From Dickeya fangzhongdai (GTDB lineage Bacteria; Pseudomonadota; Gammaproteobacteria; Enterobacterales; Enterobacteriaceae), in the NCBI RefSeq assembly GCF_002812485.1, contig NZ_CP025003.1, positions 1,426,001-1,490,000 of the forward strand: a DNA stretch of 64,000 bases, in the 5' to 3' direction. The translations under genes and the position numbers were made by a program. The notes under the pieces are model-generated. The model saw only the letters and a program-made list of their open reading frames with translations, searched no databases and had not been told where the DNA came from. Positions 1-8,864 of the stretch are shown one piece after another. How positions within the stretch are numbered: the stretch's first letter is position 1; every line of letters begins with the position of its first letter.

Positions 1-663
1 CAGCGCATCCAGCCAGTGGAACGGCGTGAAATGCGCGGCATCGTTGACCGCCTGTTCGACCCGCGGCAGCGTCAGCTTACCGTCCGGATACAGCAGCGAC
101 AGTCGCTCCAGCGCTTGCACCAACGCCAGCAGATTTCCTTCATAGCAATAGCAAATCAACTGGCTGGCGGCGTCATCCAGTTCCAGCTTCATGTTTTTAG
201 CGCGATGCGCCACCCAGCGGGGGAGTTGTTCCTGTTCAGGCGTCATGCAAGGGACATACACGCCCTGTTGCGACAACGCTTTGAACCAGGCGCTGTTTTC
301 CTGCGCTTTGGTGAGCTTGCTGCCCCGTACCATCAACAGAATGTCGGGATGCAACAGGGTGGAAAGCTTGACCAGTTGCTCGCTGATGGGGGCGCCGGGA
401 CCGGCGTCGGGCAAAATCAGCAGCAGGGTCTGGCGGGATGCAAACAGGCTGAGCGCCTGACAGGTGGAAAAAATAGCGTCCCAGTCGGTGTTGTTATCCA
501 GTGTGAAACTGAAGTGTTCCAGAAAATCTTGCTGACGGGCGATGGTCCGGATTTGATCCTGACTCTCCTGCAGCAATAGGGGTTCGTTGCCGAACAGCAG
601 ATAACAGCCGCGCAGCCCCTCATGGAGCTGCGCGGTCAGTTGTTCGGGATAGATCCGAATCAT
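1..663 (-). CDS. holA: DNA polymerase III delta subunit, 3'-truncated by the window edge
   Basis: HolA is the clamp-loader subunit that opens the beta sliding clamp during replication. The minus-strand frame stays open from the ATG at 663 to base 1, giving 221 codons of a protein that is about 343 residues in E. coli, so the C-terminal third lies outside. The translation begins [16 protein letters not shown] and carries blocks typical of the family: [13 protein letters not shown], the [11 protein letters not shown] strand and [10 protein letters not shown] at the cut. Its ATG overlaps the lptE stop as ATGA, so the two are probably translationally coupled, and it is the last visible gene of the leuS-lptE-holA unit. 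Identification is by recalled similarity. Confidence 0.95.
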   Translation of the reverse strand, partial: MIRIYPEQLTAQLHEGLRGCYLLFGNEPLLLQESQDQIRTIARQQDFLEHFSFTLDNNTDWDAIFSTCQALSLFASRQTLLLILPDAGPGAPISEQLVKLSTLLHPDILLMVRGSKLTKAQENSAWFKALSQQGVYVPCMTPEQEQLPRWVAHRAKNMKLELDDAASQLICYCYEGNLLALVQALERLSLLYPDGKLTLPRVEQAVNDAAHFTPFHWLDAL

Positions 664-1214
664 GGGTGCGCCGGTGCGGATGTAGCGGCCTGCGCCTTCT
701 GATTGATTTTCGCGTTCTGGCTTCCTTTGATCGTCAGTAGTTTTCGTACCAACTGTTGGGCCGCCTGCTCACGCATTTCACGCAGTACGATATCCTGCTC
801 TGCGTCTTTGGCCAGCGCAGCAAGCGGGTTATCGAAGAAGGAGCGGAAAATCGTCACGTTGAGCGGATAGATGTCATCACCCGGGATCAGCACCTGTGTT
901 TTTACTTCCAGAACCAGCTGGTACTCTGCTGTTTTCCCATCCTGGAAAATAGATACGGTGTTGCGGGTCAGATGGTCTCCCATAAAACGGAAGGACGGCA
1001 GATCCTTACGTTCGGTATTTTCCATGATGTTGACGTTGTTGAGACGCAACTGTTCACGGATGGCCCGTGTCATCGGGCCGTAGGGATCGCCACTGTCCAG
1101 AATCAGATTATGCAACTGCTCCGGCATCTGAGTGGTGCCGCGCAGATGAAAGCCGCAGCCGGCGGTCATCAAGACCACCAGCCCCAGCACCAGCGTTAAA
1201 AACGGGTGTCGCAC
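660..1214 (-). CDS. lptE: LPS-assembly lipoprotein LptE
   Basis: LptE is the outer-membrane lipoprotein that plugs the LptD barrel and helps insert lipopolysaccharide into the outer leaflet. The 184-residue product has a short hydrophobic signal and a lipobox ending at Cys20 (LMTAGC, followed by GFHLRG). The internal blocks [10 protein letters not shown] and the FRSFFDNP segment match the family. Length is close to the 193 residues of E. coli; the Ser/Thr-rich tail is shorter. It starts 14 bases after the leuS stop and ends in a 4-base overlap with holA, so it is read as part of the leuS operon. Confidence 0.95.
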   Translation of the reverse strand: MRHPFLTLVLGLVVLMTAGCGFHLRGTTQMPEQLHNLILDSGDPYGPMTRAIREQLRLNNVNIMENTERKDLPSFRFMGDHLTRNTVSIFQDGKTAEYQLVLEVKTQVLIPGDDIYPLNVTIFRSFFDNPLAALAKDAEQDIVLREMREQAAQQLVRKLLTIKGSQNAKINQKAQAATSAPAHP

Positions 1215-1228
1215 AGTACCTCCTTGCC

Positions 1229-3811
1229 TTAACCCACAACCAGGTTAAGCAGTTTGCCTGGAACGAAAATCACCTTGCGAACGGTCACGCCATCCAGATA
1301 TTTGGCTACCAGCGGCTCCTGTGCCGCCCGATCGCGAACCTGTTGCTCGGTGGCATCGGCCGCTACGGTGATTTTGCCGCGAACTTTACCGTTGACCTGT
1401 ACCACGACCAGACGAGAGTCTTCCACCATCGCCTGTTCGTCCGCTACCGGCCACGGCGCCTGATCGATGTCGCCTTCGCCTTTCAGCTCGCGCCACAGTA
1501 CGAAGCAGGCGTGCGGAGTGAATGGGTAGAGCATCCGCACTACCGCCAGCAGCGTTTCCTGCGTCAGCGCGCGGTCCTGTTCCGACTCCTGCGGCGCTTT
1601 GGCCAGCTTGTTCATCAGCTCCATGATCGCCGCGATGGCGGTGTTGAAGGTCTGACGACGGCCAATATCATCCGTCACTTTGGCGATGGTTTTGTGCAGG
1701 TCGCGGCGCAGCGCTTTGTGGTCTTCCGTCAACGCAGCCACATCCAACTGTTGAGTAGCGCCTTTCCCGGTGTGGTCGTAAACCTGTTTCCACACGCGTT
1801 TCAGGAAGCGGTTAGCCCCTTCCACGCCGGATTCCTGCCACTCCAGCGTCATTTCCGCCGGGGAGGCGAACATCATGAACAGACGTACGGTGTCGGCGCC
1901 GTAGCGTTCCACCATGACCTGCGGGTCGATACCGTTGTTTTTCGATTTCGACATTTTGCTCATGCCGGCGTAAACCAGCTCGCGGCCTTCTTTATCGAAC
2001 GCTTTGGTGATGCGCCCTTTGTCGTCGCGCTCCAGCGTCGCGTCGCTCGGCGATACCCAGATACGCTCGCCGTTGTTGCCGACATAGTAGAAGGCGTCGG
2101 CCAGAACCATGCCCTGACACAGCAGACGTTTAGCCGGTTCGTTGGAGTTCACCAGACCGGCGTCGCGCATCAGTTTGTGGAAGAAACGGAAGTACATCAG
2201 GTGCATGATGGCGTGTTCTATACCGCCGACATACTGGTCTACCGGCAGCCAGTAGTTGGCGGCAGCCGGATCCAGCATGCCCTGATCGTACTGCGGGCAG
2301 GTGTAACGCGCGTAATACCAGGACGACTCCATGAAGGTATCGAAGGTATCGGTTTCACGCAGCGCCGGCTGGCCGTTGACCGTGGTTTTGGCCCACTCGG
2401 GATCGGCCTTGATCGGGCTGGTGATGCCGTCCATTACCACGTCTTCCGGCAGCACTACCGGCAGTTGGTCTTCCGGCGTTGGGATTACGGTGCCGTCTTC
2501 CAGCGTCACCATCGGGATCGGCGCGCCCCAGTAGCGCTGACGGGACACACCCCAATCGCGCAGACGGTAATTGACTTTACGCTGACCGACGCCCTGCGAC
2601 ACCAGTTTGTCGGCAATGGCGTTAAAGGCGGCGTCAAAGTCCAGTCCGTCGAATTCGCCGGAGTTGAACAGGCGGCCTTTTTCAGTTTGCGCCTGAGCGG
2701 ACAGATCCGGCTCGCTGCCGTCTGCCATCAGAATAACCGGTTTCACCGGCAGGCTATATTTGTGGGCGAATTCCCAGTCGCGCTGGTCGTGGCCCGGTAC
2801 CGCCATGACGGCGCCGGTGCCGTATTCCATCAGCACGAAGTTGGCGGCCCACACCGGCACGTTTTCGCCGGTCAGCGGGTGGATGGCGAACAGACCGGTA
2901 GCGACGCCTTTTTTCTCCATGGTCGCCATGTCGGCTTCCGCCACTTTGGTGTTGCGGCATTCGGCGATAAAGTCCTGCAGCGCCGGGTTGTTTTCCGCCG
3001 CTTTCAGCGCCAGTGGGTGACCAGCCGCCACGGCGACATAGGTCACGCCCATGAAGGTGTCCGGGCGGGTAGTGTAAACGGTCAGGGTGTCGTCGCCGTC
3101 AGCGATCCGGAAGGTGATTTCTACCCCTTCGGAACGGCCGATCCAGTTGCGCTGCATGGTTTTGACCTGCTCAGGCCAGCTTTCCAGCGTATCCAGATCG
3201 TTGAGCAGTTCGTCGGCGTAAGCGGTGATTTTGATGAACCACTGCGGGATTTCCTTGCGTTCCACCTTGGTGTCGCAACGCCAGCAGCATCCGTCGATCA
3301 CCTGCTCGTTGGCCAGCACGGTCAGGTCGTTCGGGCACCAGTTCACCGCTGAGGTTTTTTTGTAAACCAGGCCTTTCTCATACAGTTTGGTGAAGAACCA
3401 CTGTTCCCAGCGGTAGTAATCCGGTTTGCAGGTCGCCACTTCGCGATCCCAGTCGTAACCGAAGCCCAGCAATTTCAGCTGGTTTTTCATGTATTCGATA
3501 TTGGCGTAGGTCCAGGGCGCCGGCGCGGTATTGTTTTTCACCGCCGCGCCTTCCGCCGGCAGGCCAAAGGCGTCCCAGCCGATCGGCTGCAGAACGTTTT
3601 TGCCCAGCATACGCTGATAGCGGGAGATCACGTCGCCGATGGTGTAGTTGCGGACATGACCCATGTGTAGACGGCCAGAAGGATAAGGCAGCATGGAAAG
3701 GCAATAGTATTTTTCCTTGCCGGGTTCTTCGGTCACTTTGAAAGTCTGTTTCTCTTGCCAGTGAAGCTGGACGTGCGCTTCGATATCTTCTGGGCGGTAT
3801 TGCTCTTGCAT
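1229..3811 (-). CDS. leuS: Leucyl-tRNA synthetase
   Basis: LeuS is a class Ia aminoacyl-tRNA synthetase that charges tRNA-Leu and hydrolyses mischarged products. The protein has 860 residues, the same as E. coli. The HIGH signature is present as HMGH at residues 49-52, and the KMSKS loop is exact at 619-623. Between them lies the CP1 editing insertion, including the Thr-rich TTRPDTFMG segment. The C-terminal part carries the anticodon-binding domain and ends with the short LeuS-specific tail. It is the first gene of leuS-lptE-holA; the 258 bases upstream, shared with divergent ybeL, must hold its promoter. Confidence 0.98.
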   Translation of the reverse strand: MQEQYRPEDIEAHVQLHWQEKQTFKVTEEPGKEKYYCLSMLPYPSGRLHMGHVRNYTIGDVISRYQRMLGKNVLQPIGWDAFGLPAEGAAVKNNTAPAPWTYANIEYMKNQLKLLGFGYDWDREVATCKPDYYRWEQWFFTKLYEKGLVYKKTSAVNWCPNDLTVLANEQVIDGCCWRCDTKVERKEIPQWFIKITAYADELLNDLDTLESWPEQVKTMQRNWIGRSEGVEITFRIADGDDTLTVYTTRPDTFMGVTYVAVAAGHPLALKAAENNPALQDFIAECRNTKVAEADMATMEKKGVATGLFAIHPLTGENVPVWAANFVLMEYGTGAVMAVPGHDQRDWEFAHKYSLPVKPVILMADGSEPDLSAQAQTEKGRLFNSGEFDGLDFDAAFNAIADKLVSQGVGQRKVNYRLRDWGVSRQRYWGAPIPMVTLEDGTVIPTPEDQLPVVLPEDVVMDGITSPIKADPEWAKTTVNGQPALRETDTFDTFMESSWYYARYTCPQYDQGMLDPAAANYWLPVDQYVGGIEHAIMHLMYFRFFHKLMRDAGLVNSNEPAKRLLCQGMVLADAFYYVGNNGERIWVSPSDATLERDDKGRITKAFDKEGRELVYAGMSKMSKSKNNGIDPQVMVERYGADTVRLFMMFASPAEMTLEWQESGVEGANRFLKRVWKQVYDHTGKGATQQLDVAALTEDHKALRRDLHKTIAKVTDDIGRRQTFNTAIAAIMELMNKLAKAPQESEQDRALTQETLLAVVRMLYPFTPHACFVLWRELKGEGDIDQAPWPVADEQAMVEDSRLVVVQVNGKVRGKITVAADATEQQVRDRAAQEPLVAKYLDGVTVRKVIFVPGKLLNLVVG

Positions 3812-4069
3812 GGCTGCCAGTGGTCCTTAGTGAAAATCGCTACCTCGGTAGCATGTTCTGTTTCATTTCAAAAGATCCGCATAGCATAGCTGATAAGCGA
3901 CTGGCTCAACAACCGCTTGAGGCGGTCCGGGGCCGATTTATGCGGCGCCGGTAGCGAAGACGGAGGTTAAACCCGCGGATTGGGAAGCGGCTCCCGGTAG
4001 TGTCGGAAAAATCATCTACACTAGGCTGTGCAGGCCCGTCGATAAGCGCTTTCACGCTAAGGAGTCACG

Positions 4070-4552
4070 ATGAGCAAAGTGGTTCAGTATTACCGGGAGT
4101 TGATGTCCGCCGTTACCGAGTGGTTAAGCCGCGGCGAGCGGGACATGGATAAGCTGATGTCGGATGCCCGGCGCCAGTTACAGGAAACCAATGAACTGAC
4201 GCAAAAGGAGATTGAACAGGTAATACTGGCGCTCCAGCGTGATCTGGAAGCCTTCTCCCTCAGTTACGAGGAGAGCCAGAATGCCTTTGCCGACAGTGTA
4301 TTCGTGCGCGTGATTCGTGAAAGCCTGTGGCAGAACCTGGCGGATATCACCGACAAGACGCAACTGGAATGGCGCGAAGTGTTCAAGGATGTCAGCCACC
4401 ACGGCGTATATCATAGCGGCGAGGTGGTAGGGCTGGGCAATCTGGTGTGCGAACAGTGCCATCACCACATTGCTTTTTATACCCCGGAAGTCTTGCCGCT
4501 GTGCCCGAAATGCGGGCATGACCAGTTCCATCGCCAGCCGTTTTCGCCCTGA
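4070..4552 (+). CDS. ybeL: Zinc-ribbon protein YbeL (DUF1451 family)
   Basis: This is a 160-residue protein of unknown biochemical function found beside leuS in enterobacteria. The first ~100 residues are charged and predicted helical (for example RGERDMDKLMSDARRQLQET). The last ~45 residues form a zinc ribbon with CEQC near residue 125 and CPKC near residue 146, the expected four cysteine ligands. The ATG is preceded by AAGGAG at a good distance. It is divergent from leuS, and an IS200-type element begins immediately after its stop, so its native downstream context has been replaced. Confidence 0.9.
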   Translation: MSKVVQYYRELMSAVTEWLSRGERDMDKLMSDARRQLQETNELTQKEIEQVILALQRDLEAFSLSYEESQNAFADSVFVRVIRESLWQNLADITDKTQLEWREVFKDVSHHGVYHSGEVVGLGNLVCEQCHHHIAFYTPEVLPLCPKCGHDQFHRQPFSP

Positions 4553-4576
4553 CCGGGAGCGTGTGGAAATAAATAT

Positions 4577-4600
4577 CCTCCGGCATAGCCGGAGGTTTTT
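4577..4600 (+). terminator. Hairpin plus T-run after ybeL; also the IS200 right-end hairpin
   Basis: An 8-bp GC-rich stem (4577-4584 with 4588-4595, loop ATA) is followed by TTTTT at 4596-4600, a standard intrinsic terminator shape in the ybeL direction. By position it also fits the subterminal recognition hairpin of the IS element, so the insertion seems to have supplied ybeL with its terminator. Confidence 0.7.
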
Positions 4601-4676
4601 CAGATGCGCCTATAAGGCTCTGTTACCAGCCGCGCCCTAACAGGCGCATACGATCTGACATTTGCATCAAACTTCG

Positions 4677-5135
4677 TTACTTACGGCCCGTAAACGGGCT
4701 ACCCGGATAAGGGATCGACAACTGCTCTCCCATTTTATCCTCTTCAAGCTGGTGCTTTATGTATTCCTGTATCTTCGCCGTGTTCTTCCCTACCGTATCT
4801 ACGTAATATCCCCGGCACCAGAACTCCCTGTTCCTGTATTTGAATTTCAGATCTCCAAACTGCTCATAAAGCATCAGACTGCTTTTCCCTTTCAGATATC
4901 CCATAAAGCCGGATACGCTCATTTTGGGCGGGATTTCCACAAGCATATGGATATGATCTGCGCAGCATTCCGCTTCCAGAATACGTACGTTTTTCCACTC
5001 ACACAGCTTTCTTAAAATGCTGCCTATCGCCAGGCGTTTCTCTCCGTAGAACGCCTGTCTTCGGTATTTTGGCGCAAAAACTATGTGATATTTACAGTTC
5101 CATCGGGTGTGCGCTAAGCTCTTTTCGTCCCCCAT
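4677..5135 (-). CDS. tnpA: IS200-type Y1 transposase TnpA
   Basis: TnpA is a single-domain HUH-type transposase that moves the element as single-stranded DNA. The 152-residue protein has the HUH pair as H61-I-H63 in the context ADHIHMLVEIPP and the expected nucleophile Tyr125 in KIQEYIKHQ, so it looks catalytically complete. I chose the ATG at 5135 because it follows the Shine-Dalgarno-like AAAAGGGGG and gives the length usual for IS200 TnpA. An in-frame upstream extension to 5186 exists but lies inside the leader hairpin. The stop falls next to a short palindrome (4685-4698). Confidence 0.93.
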   Translation of the reverse strand: MGDEKSLAHTRWNCKYHIVFAPKYRRQAFYGEKRLAIGSILRKLCEWKNVRILEAECCADHIHMLVEIPPKMSVSGFMGYLKGKSSLMLYEQFGDLKFKYRNREFWCRGYYVDTVGKNTAKIQEYIKHQLEEDKMGEQLSIPYPGSPFTGRK

Positions 5136-5141
5136 TGGGAC

Positions 5142-5210
5142 CCCCTTTTGATTTCTTGTTGAACTTTTGCAGTTGCCAGACCGCAAGGTGTTTTAACAAA
5201 TCAAAAGGGG
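5142..5210 (-). promoter_or_regulatory. Leader hairpin masking the tnpA ribosome-binding site
   Basis: The arms 5142-5160 and 5195-5210 are complementary over 13 uninterrupted base pairs plus a bulge and three more pairs. On the tnpA transcript the downstream arm contains the AAAAGGGG ribosome-binding sequence, so pairing would hide it. IS200 is known to hold its transposase translation down with exactly this kind of 5' structure. The match of position and content supports the same role here; the effect itself is inferred. Confidence 0.75.
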
Positions 5211-5245
5211 TTTTGATAACTGGCTCAAAGCTGGAAGCTTTACGG

Positions 5246-5270
5246 AACCCCCAGCCTAGCTGGGGGTTTT
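5246..5270 (+). repeat. IS200 left-end hairpin
   Basis: Perfect 10-bp arms, 5246-5255 and 5259-5268, with a 3-base loop and T residues after it on the plus strand. In the IS200 family the left-end hairpin is bound by TnpA and also acts as a terminator against outside transcription. Confidence 0.7.
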
Positions 5271-5278
5271 CTATAGAC

Positions 5279-5307
5279 AAAAAAACAAGGGTGCCGAAGC
5301 ACCCTTG
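5279..5307 (-). terminator. Terminator of the gltIJKL operon
   Basis: Read on the minus strand, a 9-bp stem (5299-5307 with 5286-5294) closes a C-TTCG-G tetraloop and is followed by seven T residues. It lies 23 bases beyond the gltL stop. Confidence 0.93.
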
Positions 5308-5329
5308 CGATATGGCGACAGGCTGCGGA

Positions 5330-6055
5330 TTAATGCAGGATTTTCGCCAGAAAGTCTTTAGCGCGGTCAGACTGCGGATTACTGAAGAAGTCCTCTTTGC
5401 GGGTATCTTCAATGATCTTGCCTTCATCCATGAAGATGACGCGGTGCGCCACCTTGCGGGCGAACCCCATCTCGTGGGTCACCACCATCATGGTCATGCC
5501 TTCTTGCGCCAGCTCCACCATTACGTCCAGCACTTCATTGATCATTTCCGGGTCGAGCGCCGAGGTCGGTTCGTCGAACAGCATCGCCACCGGGTCCATA
5601 CACAGGGCGCGGGCGATAGCCACACGCTGTTGCTGACCACCGGATAACTGCCCGGGGAACTTGTTGGCATGCGCCGACAGGCCGACGCGCGCCAGCAGCT
5701 TCAGTCCTTTCTCGCGGGCGGCTTCTTTGTCGCGCTTGAGTACCTTGACCTGCGCCAGCGTCAGGTTGTCGACGATGGACAAGTGGGGGAACAGCTCAAA
5801 ATGCTGGAACACCATGCCGACTTTGGAGCGCAATTGCGCCAGATTGGTGCGTTTGTCATTGACAGTGGTGCCGTTAACTTCGATCTGACCTTGCTGGATC
5901 GGCTCCAGGCCGTTAACGGTTTTGATTAAGGTCGATTTCCCGGAGCCGGAAGGTCCGCAAACCACCACTACTTCACCTTTTTTCACTTCGGTGGAGCAGT
6001 CGGTCAGCACCTGAAATTGACCATACCATTTAGAAACATTTTTCAGGAAAATCAT
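5330..6055 (-). CDS. gltL: Glutamate/aspartate ABC transporter, ATP-binding subunit
   Basis: GltL is the ATPase that drives glutamate and aspartate uptake through GltJK. The 241-residue protein has Walker [10 protein letters not shown] near residue 33, the ABC signature LSGGQQQRV, Walker B MLFDEP and the H-loop VTHEMG. Length equals E. coli GltL. I start it at the ATG at 6055 rather than the TTG one codon upstream, since the ATG shares one base with the gltK stop (TGATG), a coupling junction, and gives the family N-terminus. It is the last gene of the operon, closed by a strong terminator. Confidence 0.96.
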   Translation of the reverse strand: MIFLKNVSKWYGQFQVLTDCSTEVKKGEVVVVCGPSGSGKSTLIKTVNGLEPIQQGQIEVNGTTVNDKRTNLAQLRSKVGMVFQHFELFPHLSIVDNLTLAQVKVLKRDKEAAREKGLKLLARVGLSAHANKFPGQLSGGQQQRVAIARALCMDPVAMLFDEPTSALDPEMINEVLDVMVELAQEGMTMMVVTHEMGFARKVAHRVIFMDEGKIIEDTRKEDFFSNPQSDRAKDFLAKILH

Positions 6056-6729
6056 CAAACCGTCCTTCTCTTCAAATAATTGACCAGTATCGACGCCGAG
6101 AGGCTGATAACAAAGTACACAAACCCGGCGAACAGGATCATTTCCACCTGAGTACCGTCACGTTCGCCGATGGTGGATGCGGTACGGAAGAAGTCCGCCA
6201 GACTGAGCACATACACCAGCGAGGTATCCTGAAACAGCACGATACCTTGAGTCAGCAGCAAGGGAATCATGGCCCGGAACGCCTGAGGCAGAATCACCAG
6301 CCGCATGGATTGCCAGTGGGTCATCCCCAGCGCCAGCGCGGCGGAGGCCTGCCCGCGGGAAATACTCTGGATGCCGGCGCGGATAATCTCGGAATAATAG
6401 GCCGCCTCAAACAGCGAGAAGGCTACCATAGCTGATACCAGCCGAATATCGGTTTTCGGAGAAAGGCCAAGCACATTTTGTAATAAGCTCGGCACGATCA
6501 GGTAGAACCACAGCAGCACCATCACCAGCGGTACCGAGCGGAACAGGTTGACGTACAGTTTCGCAAACCAACTGATGGGCTTGATGGGCGACAGGCGCAT
6601 CACCGCCAGCACGGTACCCCAGACAATCCCCACCACGACCGCGGTCAGGGTGATTTCCAGCGTGACGCCCATCCCCTTGATCAGATAAGGCAGGCTGGGC
6701 GGAATCGAACTCCAGTCAAAGTTGTACAT
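6055..6729 (-). CDS. gltK: Glutamate/aspartate ABC transporter, permease subunit GltK
   Basis: GltK is one of the two inner-membrane channel subunits of the GltIJKL importer. The 224-residue protein has the His/Glu/Gln-type amino-acid permease layout: an N-terminal membrane segment ([17 protein letters not shown]), several further hydrophobic segments, and the EAA loop region [22 protein letters not shown] that contacts the ATPase. Its ATG follows the gltJ stop with no spacer and its TGA overlaps the gltL ATG, so J, K and L should be made at similar ratio. Confidence 0.95.
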   Translation of the reverse strand: MYNFDWSSIPPSLPYLIKGMGVTLEITLTAVVVGIVWGTVLAVMRLSPIKPISWFAKLYVNLFRSVPLVMVLLWFYLIVPSLLQNVLGLSPKTDIRLVSAMVAFSLFEAAYYSEIIRAGIQSISRGQASAALALGMTHWQSMRLVILPQAFRAMIPLLLTQGIVLFQDTSLVYVLSLADFFRTASTIGERDGTQVEMILFAGFVYFVISLSASILVNYLKRRTV

Positions 6730-7470
6730 TTATTTGCTCCCCAGATTGCCCGGCAGACGGGTTTTGCGCTCCACAATCTGCATGATCAGCATGATGATGG
6801 CGTTGATGCCGATATAGGCCAGCGTGATCGCGCTGAAGGACTCATAGGCGTGAGCGGAGTAATCCAGCAGCTTGCCGGCCTGCGCCGCCATGTCCACCAG
6901 ACCGATGGTGGAGGCGATGGCGGAGTTTTTCACCAGATTGAGCATTTCCGAGGTCAGCGGCGGCACTACCACCCGGTAGGCGTTGGGCAGCAAGACATAA
7001 CGGTAGGTCTGGGGGAGCGTCAGGCCGATCGCCAGACCGGCGGCCTTCTGACCACGCGGCAGCGACTGAATGCCTGCCCGCACCTGTTCGCACACGCGGG
7101 CGGCGGTGAACATGCCCAGACAAAACATGGAGGACAGGAAGAACTGGATATTGGGGTCCAATTCGGCCTTAAACCACATGCCGATTTTGGCTGGCAGTAA
7201 CTCCGGCACAACCAGATACCAACTGAAGAACTGGACAATCAGCGGCACGTTGCGAAACAGCTCCACATAACAGGTGCCGATACCGGCCAGCAGACGGTTG
7301 GGAACGGTCCGCAGAATACCCAGTAGTGAGCCCAGCAGGAAGGCGATGACCCAGGCGCACAAAGAAAGCGATACGGTGACCTGCAGGCCGGAAATAATCC
7401 ACCCCAAATAGGTCGTATTTCCGAACGGAGCGGATTGCAGGAAAATGCCCCAGTTCCAATCTATTGACAT
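6730..7470 (-). CDS. gltJ: Glutamate/aspartate ABC transporter, permease subunit GltJ
   Basis: GltJ is the partner channel subunit of GltK. The product has 246 residues, as in E. coli, with the start MSIDWNWGIFLQSAPFGNTTYLGW, multiple membrane segments and the EAA-loop EQVRAGIQSLPRGQKAAGLAIG. It is separated from gltI by 163 bases that hold a terminator-like hairpin and the probable SroC RNA, so it is reached by read-through from the gltI promoter. Confidence 0.95.
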   Translation of the reverse strand: MSIDWNWGIFLQSAPFGNTTYLGWIISGLQVTVSLSLCAWVIAFLLGSLLGILRTVPNRLLAGIGTCYVELFRNVPLIVQFFSWYLVVPELLPAKIGMWFKAELDPNIQFFLSSMFCLGMFTAARVCEQVRAGIQSLPRGQKAAGLAIGLTLPQTYRYVLLPNAYRVVVPPLTSEMLNLVKNSAIASTIGLVDMAAQAGKLLDYSAHAYESFSAITLAYIGINAIIMLIMQIVERKTRLPGNLGSK

Positions 7471-7483
7471 AACAAACTCCGGT

Positions 7484-7508
7484 AAAAAAAGGGTAGCGTT
7501 CGCTACCC
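7484..7508 (-). terminator. Attenuating terminator between gltI and gltJ
   Basis: A stem of eight pairs followed by seven T residues on the minus strand. Because it precedes gltJ by about 20 bases it must be leaky. It would make the binding protein GltI more abundant than the membrane subunits, as is usual in such operons. Confidence 0.85.
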
Positions 7509-7633
7509 CGAAGATTGATGAGTGGCTTGTGGATTCGCAGGATGGGGAACGACCGCCCTGCGCCTGTCTGTCTTGCCACGAATCAGCAATCGAAAGGCAG
7601 AATTACTGCCCTTTATTGTCATTATTAATACGG
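7484..7633 (-). ncRNA. sroC: Probable SroC decoy RNA (gltI-gltJ intergenic region)
   Basis: In E. coli and Salmonella SroC is cut from the gltIJKL mRNA exactly in this gap and titrates the small RNA GcvB. Here the gap has the right size and ends, on the minus strand, in a perfect 8-bp hairpin (7491-7498 with 7501-7508, loop of two) followed by seven T residues. I did not verify the GcvB-pairing segments, and the 5' end is approximate. Confidence 0.6.
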
Positions 7634-8557
7634 TTACAACGCCTTATCGTTCGGTGCCTTAAACAGTGCCTTCATGTCGTCGGACAGGACATAGTTCAGG
7701 TTAAGATTTTTGGGCGGGATCGGTTGGGTGAACCAGTGCTCGTACCATTTGGCGGCTTCGCCGGAGGTTTGTACCTGAGCAATGGTGGCGTCCACCAGTT
7801 TTTTGAATTCAGGGTCGTTCTTACGCAGCATGCAACCGTAGGCTTCGTGAGACTGCGGCGTACCGACAATGACCCATTCGTCCGGATTTTTGGCTTTGGC
7901 GCGTTCGCCTGCCAGCAGCGCGTCGTCCATCATGAAGGCCACCGCGCGGCCGCTCTCCAAGGTGCGGAAGGAGTCACCGTGATCCTTGGCGCTGATGATG
8001 CGCAGGTTCAGTTTCTTCTCTTCATTCATTTTGTTCAGCAGCACTTCAGATGTAGTGCCGGAAGTAACGACCACCGCTTTACCGCTCAGATCGGTGAAAT
8101 CCTTGATGCCGGAGTCTTTTTTGGTCAGCAGACGCGTACCGATCACGAAAATGGTATTGGAGAAGGCAGCCTGCTGCTGGCGTTCCAGGTTGTTGGTGGT
8201 GGAGCCGCACTCCAGGTCGAAAGTACCGTTCTGCAGCAGCGGAATACGGTTCTGGGAGGTGATGGGTAGCAGCTTCACCTGCAGATTGGGCGCATCGATC
8301 GCCTTTTTGACGGCTTCAACAATCTTGTCGGAGTAAGCCTGTGAATAGCCTACGACTTTTTGCTGGTTGTCGTAGTAGGAAAACGGCACGGAAGATTCGC
8401 GGTGACCAATAACGATAACACCACTGTCTTTGACTTTTTTCAGCGTGGGGATTGGTGCGTTTTCTTTTTGGGCCGAAGCCGGCTGTTCTTCTGCATAAGC
8501 CATAGTTGCTGTTGTGCTGATCAGCATTAACGACAGTGCCAGTTTACGCAATTGCAT
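7634..8557 (-). CDS. gltI: Periplasmic glutamate/aspartate-binding protein
   Basis: GltI is the soluble periplasmic receptor delivering glutamate and aspartate to GltJKL. The 307-residue precursor starts with a typical Sec signal (MQLRKLALSLMLISTTATMAYA, predicted cleavage after AYA, about residue 22). It continues with the bacterial extracellular solute-binding family 3 fold: the GVIVIGHRESSVPFSY strand near the mature N-terminus and the GRAVAFMMDDALLAGE block. The start is set by AAGGAG seven bases upstream of the ATG. It is the first gene of gltIJKL. Confidence 0.95.
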   Translation of the reverse strand: MQLRKLALSLMLISTTATMAYAEEQPASAQKENAPIPTLKKVKDSGVIVIGHRESSVPFSYYDNQQKVVGYSQAYSDKIVEAVKKAIDAPNLQVKLLPITSQNRIPLLQNGTFDLECGSTTNNLERQQQAAFSNTIFVIGTRLLTKKDSGIKDFTDLSGKAVVVTSGTTSEVLLNKMNEEKKLNLRIISAKDHGDSFRTLESGRAVAFMMDDALLAGERAKAKNPDEWVIVGTPQSHEAYGCMLRKNDPEFKKLVDATIAQVQTSGEAAKWYEHWFTQPIPPKNLNLNYVLSDDMKALFKAPNDKAL

Positions 8558-8716
8558 GCTCTAACTCCTTTGCTGTTGTGGTGGTGCAAATTCTGCTGGG
8601 CTATTACCGGCCACATGTTGTGCACCGCTAAAGAGCGAATAAAACGCTGTCATGTTTAAAAATAGCGGATTGTAAACATAATGAAACGAGAATGTTTGCT
8701 TTTTGCGAGGCGCTCC

Positions 8717-8761
8717 GCACCAAAGTGCTGCAATAAAAAACTTATGGCACTAATTTGGTGC
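8717..8761 (-). promoter_or_regulatory. Tandem NtrC (GlnG)-like enhancer sites upstream of gltI
   Basis: Two 15-bp sites have the GCAC...GGTGC pattern of NtrC operators. The site at 8747-8761 (GCACTAATTTGGTGC) differs in only two positions from the recalled glnA enhancer core GCACTATATTGGTGC. The site at 8717-8731 is weaker, with one good half. Their starts are 30 bp apart, three helical turns, close to the spacing of the glnA pair. They lie 160-205 bp before the gltI ATG. Nitrogen control of gltIJKL is inferred. Confidence 0.6.
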
Positions 8762-8864
8762 AGATCGTGCCCTGGTATTGTGCTATCGCAGAGCAGGATG
8801 GCCCGCAAACGTGCAACGTCAGACGTTTCATATCAATGAGTAGCAAGTTGTGTGCCAGAAATGA

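Larger units (their letters stand above)
4566..5275 (-). mobile_element. IS200/IS605-family insertion sequence (IS200/IS1541 type), apparently intact
   Basis: The element holds one intact Y1 transposase gene. Its ends carry no terminal inverted repeats; each instead has a subterminal hairpin, which fits the family. The left-end hairpin has arms 5246-5255 and 5259-5268. The right-end hairpin has arms 4577-4584 and 4588-4595. A third, longer inverted repeat covers the tnpA ribosome-binding site. The distance between the outer hairpins gives about 710 bp, in line with the roughly 700 bp known for IS200/IS1541. Exact tips cannot be set because these elements make no target duplication, so both boundaries are uncertain by perhaps 10 bases. 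Confidence 0.8.

Noticed and set aside
1067..3352. A 761-codon open frame antisense to leuS and part of lptE
   Set aside because: Same reason: a shadow of codon bias in leuS, with no plausible ribosome-binding site and low-complexity basic composition.
4577..4595. ybeL terminator as native sequence, independent of the insertion sequence
   Set aside because: The distance to the left-end hairpin and the family length of about 700 bp make it more likely part of the IS right end; it is still listed as acting as a terminator.
7169..7579. A 136-codon frame overlapping gltJ and the SroC region
   Set aside because: It is out of frame with gltJ, crosses the intergenic hairpin, and its product looks random.
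8575..8660. A sigma-54 promoter for gltI
   Set aside because: The best GG-N10-GC candidate matches the TGGCAC and TTGCA boxes poorly, and a better TGGC box has the wrong spacing.
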